Positions 33,342 through 33,534 of a stretch of 33,534 nt of DNA are shown here, piece after piece (positions within the stretch are counted from its first letter, which is position 1; the number at the start of each line of letters is the position of its first letter). The stretch is from a virus. Made by a program: the position numbers and the translations under genes. A model generated the notes under the pieces. That model did no database searches. It was given only the letters and a program-made list of their open reading frames with translations, and was not told the DNA's origin. Location: the IMG/VR virus record IMGVR_UViG_3300010389_000064, positions 1 through 33,534 of that record; one strand, 5' to 3'.

Positions 33342-33534
33342 TGACATTAGTTATTAAACAACCAACTCAAGGAAAACTTGTTTTTCAGAAAGATTATTTT
33401 CCTACGCCATCGTTGGATTTAAGATTTGCCGAAACGAAATCTCTACAGGATTATATTACCGATAAGTATCTTATTGACTTCACCCGCGCCAGTAGTGGGA
33501 CGTATGTGGGCAGCGATGGGCTGATTAAGACGGC
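33341..33534 (+). CDS. Structural or lectin-like protein, 3'-truncated
   Basis: The ATG overlaps the upstream stop (TAATG), and the frame stays open to the window edge for 64 codons. The sequence has LVFQKDYFPTPSLDLRFA followed by an IDFTRASSGTYVGSDGL motif. This F-T-R-A-S-x-x-T-Y-V...G pattern is common in phage structural proteins that carry lectin-type beta-sandwich domains; the domain itself lies beyond the window. The last 54 bases are about 63 percent GC (34 of 54), against about 32 percent in the preceding 60 bases, an abrupt change discussed as a finding. The function is probably in the tail or virion surface. Confidence 0.65.
   Translation, partial: MTLVIKQPTQGKLVFQKDYFPTPSLDLRFAETKSLQDYITDKYLIDFTRASSGTYVGSDGLIKT

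Overview
This window is the late structural and DNA-packaging block of a T4-like myovirus (Caudoviricetes), most like the marine cyanophage/pelagiphage relatives of T4. The evidence is an AT-rich sequence with every gene on the + strand and almost no intergenic space, the T4 order 8 - (giant DUF4815 protein) - 13 - 14 - 15 - 16 - 17 - 18 - 19 - 20 - small gp67-like gene, and proteins typical of marine T4-like phages. The host cannot be read from the sequence. No tRNA, CRISPR array, integrase or metabolic gene was seen. The first 19 bases are the Tn5 mosaic end used in sequencing libraries, so the left edge is an assembly artefact.

Layout. 22-15427 encodes baseplate or baseplate-associated proteins: a 5'-truncated protein and a 1498-aa protein that lie in the same frame and are divided only by one stop codon, then gp8, then a 2534-aa DUF4815 protein. 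15430-15829 holds two small overlapping genes. 15854-19096 encodes neck and tail-completion proteins gp13, gp14 and gp15. 19110-25318 is the terminase region: small subunit gp16, a 486-aa mosaic protein, and large subunit gp17. 25387-28263 encodes tail sheath gp18 and tail tube gp19. 28294-31917 encodes portal gp20. 31951-33534 holds a 49-aa gp67-like gene and three adhesin- or fibre-like genes, the last cut by the window end.

The most striking feature is a cluster of four inteins in the two partner proteins of the packaging motor. Terminase large subunit gp17 is a fractured gene. Its first part (21074-21976) ends in a 36-residue intein N-fragment, a free-standing Vsr-like homing endonuclease gene follows, and the second part (from 23045) begins with a 115-residue intein C-fragment ending in His-Asn before Cys. 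This is the atypical split architecture of the AceL-TerL type. The second part carries another, contiguous intein with a LAGLIDADG endonuclease, inserted four residues after the third catalytic Asp of the nuclease domain. Portal gp20 carries two contiguous inteins only 40 extein residues apart, one with LAGLIDADG motifs and one with a degenerate HNH motif. Splicing would give a 549-aa terminase and a 560-aa portal, both normal sizes, so active packaging would need four splicing reactions, one of them in trans.

Several gene starts have a T4-late-promoter-like NATAAATA motif 20-40 bases upstream, often overlapping the previous stop codon. Other genes are coupled by TAATG stop/start overlaps. 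Gly-Tyr repeat modules and a second short module recur across the baseplate, neck and tail-completion proteins, which are much longer than their T4 counterparts.
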